64,000 nt of DNA from Nocardiopsis metallicus (GTDB lineage Bacteria; Actinomycetota; Actinomycetes; Streptosporangiales; Streptosporangiaceae). The notes beneath the pieces are model-generated. The model saw only the letters and a list, made by a program, of their open reading frames with translations, was not told where the DNA came from and did not search any database. Position numbers and translations under genes: made by a program. Location of the stretch: positions 4,712,001 to 4,776,000 of the forward strand of contig NZ_JACHDO010000001.1 in the NCBI RefSeq assembly GCF_014201115.1, given 5' to 3'. Numbering within the stretch: the stretch's first letter is position 1; the number at the start of each line of letters is the position of its first letter. Shown here in pieces: positions 62,001-64,000 of this stretch.

Positions 62001-62721
62001 AGAGCCACTCCCGGATGCTCTTGGGATTGCAGCGCCGCAGCCACAGCAGGGAGCGGACCCGGGAGAAGCGGGGCGGGGGCGGGGGCTTGCGTCCGCGCGG
62101 CGGCTCAGGCGGGTCGTCCATCCACGCGAACCCGCCGTCGACCAGTCTTTCCAGGAGTTCGTACAGCTCCTTGGTGGTGACGTCGGTGTCCGCGTCCTCG
62201 GCGGCCCGTGCTGTGTCCTGGTCCGTCTCCGCGCGGGGCGGTCGCGGCGGTGGCGGGACCGTGGTGTCCGCTGTGCGGGTCCACAAGGACCGGCGCGTCC
62301 CCCGGCCTTTGGCGGGAGCGCCACGGCGTCCTCGGGGCACTTCGGCGAACCGGCGTTCTCCGGCATCGGGGGCGCCAGGTGCGTCGCGGGGTTCGGAGGC
62401 TTCCGGGGACTCCTCTGCGGACACGCCCTCCGGGAGCAGCCACACCGGGCCCACCGCGCTCGCGCGCACCAGCATGCGCTGGACCGCGGCCCGGTCGGCG
62501 CGGCGTTCGGTGACCAGGTCCAGGACCGGCGGGGGCTCGGCGATGTCGCCCCGCTGGAGCTTGCCCTTCCCGGCGGGGCGGCGCCGGGCCACCCTGCGCT
62601 CCATCCTGCGGAGCCTGGCGTAGCTGGAGCGCGAGCGGCGTCGGCGCAGGTCCTCGAAGACCCGGAGGAACGCGGGTTTGGCCGTCCGCTCGTCCTGGGC
62701 CTCGGGTGTCTGGTCGGACAC
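59074..62721 (-). CDS. Chimeric membrane protein: P-loop-like cytoplasmic part and extracellular type-1 periplasmic-binding fold
   Basis: A 1,215-residue protein. GTG at 62721 is chosen because GGAGGG lies 9 bases upstream; the ATG at 62730 would have no gap. Residues 1-340 are basic and low in complexity, including a Pro-rich stretch. Two helices lie at about 345-405 (TPLAFVVSLVVAAAPFTFAFVGLA; VLVGALLVTVYLLTVFFFFLPW). Residues about 440-540 resemble a degenerate NTPase (GPGGPPGTHKIAVNALLDDL then VLVYDQRRLDRVGRYLVWL). A third helix is near 625-645. The remaining 560 residues look like a branched-chain-amino-acid-type binding fold (VAAVGFGHSVVPNSR, FYFPISPANSRIAVQAA, LLYYAGRSADFTEFYRRF). Ligand and output unknown. 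Confidence 0.6.
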   Translation of the reverse strand: MSDQTPEAQDERTAKPAFLRVFEDLRRRRSRSSYARLRRMERRVARRRPAGKGKLQRGDIAEPPPVLDLVTERRADRAAVQRMLVRASAVGPVWLLPEGVSAEESPEASEPRDAPGAPDAGERRFAEVPRGRRGAPAKGRGTRRSLWTRTADTTVPPPPRPPRAETDQDTARAAEDADTDVTTKELYELLERLVDGGFAWMDDPPEPPRGRKPPPPPRFSRVRSLLWLRRCNPKSIREWLSEGETAPEHGTLPNTSEAQAAVINALRRVRLESARRRRDDLVERASRAADEPGSAVAPGRWELARSRFVVYWRNLASSAARTSRLVTLASGKATFGFLDEKVLTPLAFVVSLVVAAAPFTFAFVGLAAQQVNELVSVLVGALLVTVYLLTVFFFFLPWRPYLWLHHHRYLLDQQGRDGFESSADQGFMGRHRARGVHLLNQLNNPEQDQARINGPGGPPGTHKIAVNALLDDLHRAYGAGRRGLRRRTGARPVLVYDQRRLDRVGRYLVWLIESERLRRAFPDPLLLVQVRDSELPPLVDGSIDAARNGKLPELTGTASVEGGEETSSPVREWTLRRYLSGVLGAERVITQYVGPLPGDGRGHTRRGTPEWVLNGPTLAGAWAAGAAGTTAVLVLFGMVFLPTVAQARNPCVQEGVWQPAGITRVGDQCVGVTFGDFVFHERLAEATELIHEQNRAVDASGDPYVTIAHLAEMDVADPEDPSLAGAQGELLGLAYQQREHNRIKDARHPRIKLLIGNAGQGWEHSLVAAQEIVDRAGDERLGMDRPIAAVGFGHSVVPNSRAIQRVGEASLAMVGTTATFDDVAQYGAREHSEFYFPISPANSRIAVQAAHWARHGVAWSGADGVEHGLEPHETAVAIASGQTDAEGGEHEQYGPHLAREFIAAFQARGGQVWEGAGELDRGEYDGQGVLLYQSGDLETDTTYAEQLERLCTHENPPDLLYYAGRSADFTEFYRRFIRTGGEDCVGGHMTILGGDDISKFVSDEEGLIGSNAAHHSVFYTPLAPSGPWGAQGGTGDDAGGSDQGFYDDVNSLLRDLYAEEDEDGDVSLAPKKDLPSIAHAAVASDALLVVSEALPVTGLSREELSARNPLRWIGLDRHPYLRTQEQYEEQRDLLHGRVKGTRNLTGVSGYIAFDAENDGNWFDGRMVQLVLVGPEVVNPETDGRQRQHVIQRCGMRNANTVEPGEQCLPVVSGDR

Positions 62722-62944
62722 TCGGAACATCCCTCCACACTCGTGTTGTGCTCGCCCCCCGACAGCTGGCCCATTAGACAGCAAAAGACACCCGGGTTAC
62801 ATCCCTTTCGCCGGAATTAAGACTGGCCCATACCGGCCATAACACCGCTAATGTGACAAATTTTTGACACGGTCACGTGATTTCACGACGCCAATTGCCG
62901 CCCTGACCGGCGGCGTCGCGATGCCCACCACTACGCTGGTCGAC

Positions 62945-64000
62945 GTGACCGAGATTCAGATTCCCGCGAACCTGCTGCCCGCCGACGGCCGTTTCGGGAG
63001 CGGCCCCTCCAAAGTCCGCGCGGCCCAGCTCGACGCCCTCGCCGCGTCCGGTTCCCACTACCTGGGGACCTCCCACCGGCAGAAGCCGGTCAAGTCCCTG
63101 GTGGGCCGGGTCCGCTCCGGGGTGAGCGAGCTCTTCTCCCTGCCCGAGGGCTACGAGGTGGTCCTGGGCAACGGCGGAACCACCGCCTTCTGGGACATCG
63201 CCGCCCACGGCCTGCTGCGCTCCAAGTCGCAGCACCTGGCCTTCGGTGAGTTCTCCAGCAAGTTCGCCAAGGTCGCCAAGGGCGCCCCCTGGCTGGACGA
63301 GCCCACGGTCATCACCACCGATCCCGGCACCCACGGCGAGGCCGTCGCCGAGGCCGGGGTGGACGTGTACGCGCTCACCCACAACGAGACCTCCACCGGT
63401 GTGGCCGCGCCCATCAAGCGGGTCGCGGGCGCCGACGAGGACGCGCTCGTGCTCGTGGACGCCACCAGCGGAGCGGGCGGCCTGCCAGTCGACATCGCCG
63501 AGACCGACGTCTACTACTTCGCCCCGCAGAAGAGCTTCGCCGCGGACGGCGGCCTGTGGCTCGCTGTCATGTCGCCCAGGGCCCTGGCCCGGGTCGAGGA
63601 GATCGCGGCGAGCGGCCGCTACATCCCCGAGTTCTTCTCGCTGACCACGGCGGTGGCCAACTCCGCCAAGGACCAGACCTACAACACCCCGGCCGTGGCC
63701 ACCCTGCTGCTCCTCGCCGAGCAGCTGGAGTGGATGAACAGCCAGGGCGGGCTCAAGTGGACCGTGGCGCGCACCCACGAGTCCTCCTCGATCCTCTACA
63801 ACTGGGCGGACCGCTCCCCGGTCGCGACTCCGTTCGTCACCGACCCGGCCCAGCGCTCCCAGGTGGTCGGCACCATCGACTTCACCGACGACGTCGACGC
63901 CGCCCAGATCGCCAAGGTGCTGCGCGCCAACGGCATCGTGGACACCGAGCCCTACCGCAAGCTGGGCCGCAACCAGCTGCGCGTGGCGATGTTCCCGGCC
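62945..64000 (+). CDS. serC: Phosphoserine aminotransferase, 5' part
   Basis: The frame runs off the right edge after 352 codons. GTG at 62945 gives the conserved actinobacterial start MTEIQIPANLLPADGRFGSGPSKVR, more likely than the ATG at 62921. Other family blocks are LGTSHRQKPVKSLVGRVRSGV, VVLGNGGTTAFWD, HNETSTGVAAPIKRV, and the PLP-lysine region FAPQKSFAADGG. It makes phosphoserine from 3-phosphohydroxypyruvate and glutamate in serine synthesis. It is divergent from the receptor-like gene. Confidence 0.96.
   Translation, partial: MTEIQIPANLLPADGRFGSGPSKVRAAQLDALAASGSHYLGTSHRQKPVKSLVGRVRSGVSELFSLPEGYEVVLGNGGTTAFWDIAAHGLLRSKSQHLAFGEFSSKFAKVAKGAPWLDEPTVITTDPGTHGEAVAEAGVDVYALTHNETSTGVAAPIKRVAGADEDALVLVDATSGAGGLPVDIAETDVYYFAPQKSFAADGGLWLAVMSPRALARVEEIAASGRYIPEFFSLTTAVANSAKDQTYNTPAVATLLLLAEQLEWMNSQGGLKWTVARTHESSSILYNWADRSPVATPFVTDPAQRSQVVGTIDFTDDVDAAQIAKVLRANGIVDTEPYRKLGRNQLRVAMFPA

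Noticed and set aside
59485..62820. Long plus-strand frames opposite the receptor-like gene
   Set aside because: Low-complexity Val/Gly/Arg/His sequence typical of antisense frames; the minus-strand frame has the membrane helices and binding fold.

Overview
The window is very G+C-rich, with GTG/TTG starts, short gaps and many actinobacterial families (DUF397/XRE pair, DasR-type GntR sites, IdeR, GTP-dependent PEPCK, HelR-type ATPase, SpoIIE phosphatases). It most resembles the chromosome of a filamentous actinomycete, probably Nocardiopsis or a relative. The genus is an inference from protein flavour, not from a marker gene. No rRNA, tRNA or CRISPR was found.

Layout. 1-2.4 kb: end of a LytTR regulator, then a DUF485/cation-acetate-type symporter pair. 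2.5-5.4 kb: secreted and surface proteins and a decayed hicAB locus. 5.6-10.6 kb: secreted pullulanase and pckG with DasR-like sites. 10.9-16.4 kb: a three-gene envelope operon (COG4315 lipoprotein, DUF4142, DUF1996) divergent from a bis-heme membrane protein and a NuoF-like flavoprotein/ferredoxin, which together look like a transmembrane electron-transfer module. 16.4-26.4 kb: MFS/oxidoreductase deletion scar, universal stress protein, DUF998, TPR protein, HelR-like ATPase, and a TetR-controlled pair (NAD(P)-binding protein plus DUF418). 26.4-29.2 kb: a long imperfect inverted repeat (arms about 500 bp) invaded by an intact IS4-type element with a 10-bp target duplication.

29.7-32.8 kb: coaA and glmS with DasR-like palindromes. 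32.9-35.8 kb: STAS and HATPase regulators beside an XRE/DUF397 pair sharing a promoter element. 36.1-44.3 kb: KamA-type radical SAM enzyme, plsX, a PTP-like phosphatase, argS, YceI, ribokinase and exonuclease III. 44.7-53.96 kb: fatty-acid genes (two acyl-CoA dehydrogenases, a thiolase) with a YcaQ-like glycosylase, an AbrB/PIN toxin-antitoxin, a ribbon-helix-helix relic and an MFS-winged-helix fusion. The thiolase and the second dehydrogenase carry the same 19-bp palindrome and so are probably co-regulated. 54.8-64 kb: PAS-GAF-SpoIIE-HATPase phosphatase, ideR, pdxH, a 1,215-residue chimeric membrane receptor-like protein and the start of serC.

The best candidates for undescribed biology are the receptor-like chimera (59.1-62.7 kb), the bis-heme/NuoF module (12-16.4 kb) and the long inverted repeat (26.4-29.2 kb). 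Several antitoxin-like genes are decayed or lack a canonical start, which suggests repeated gain and loss of toxin-antitoxin modules.
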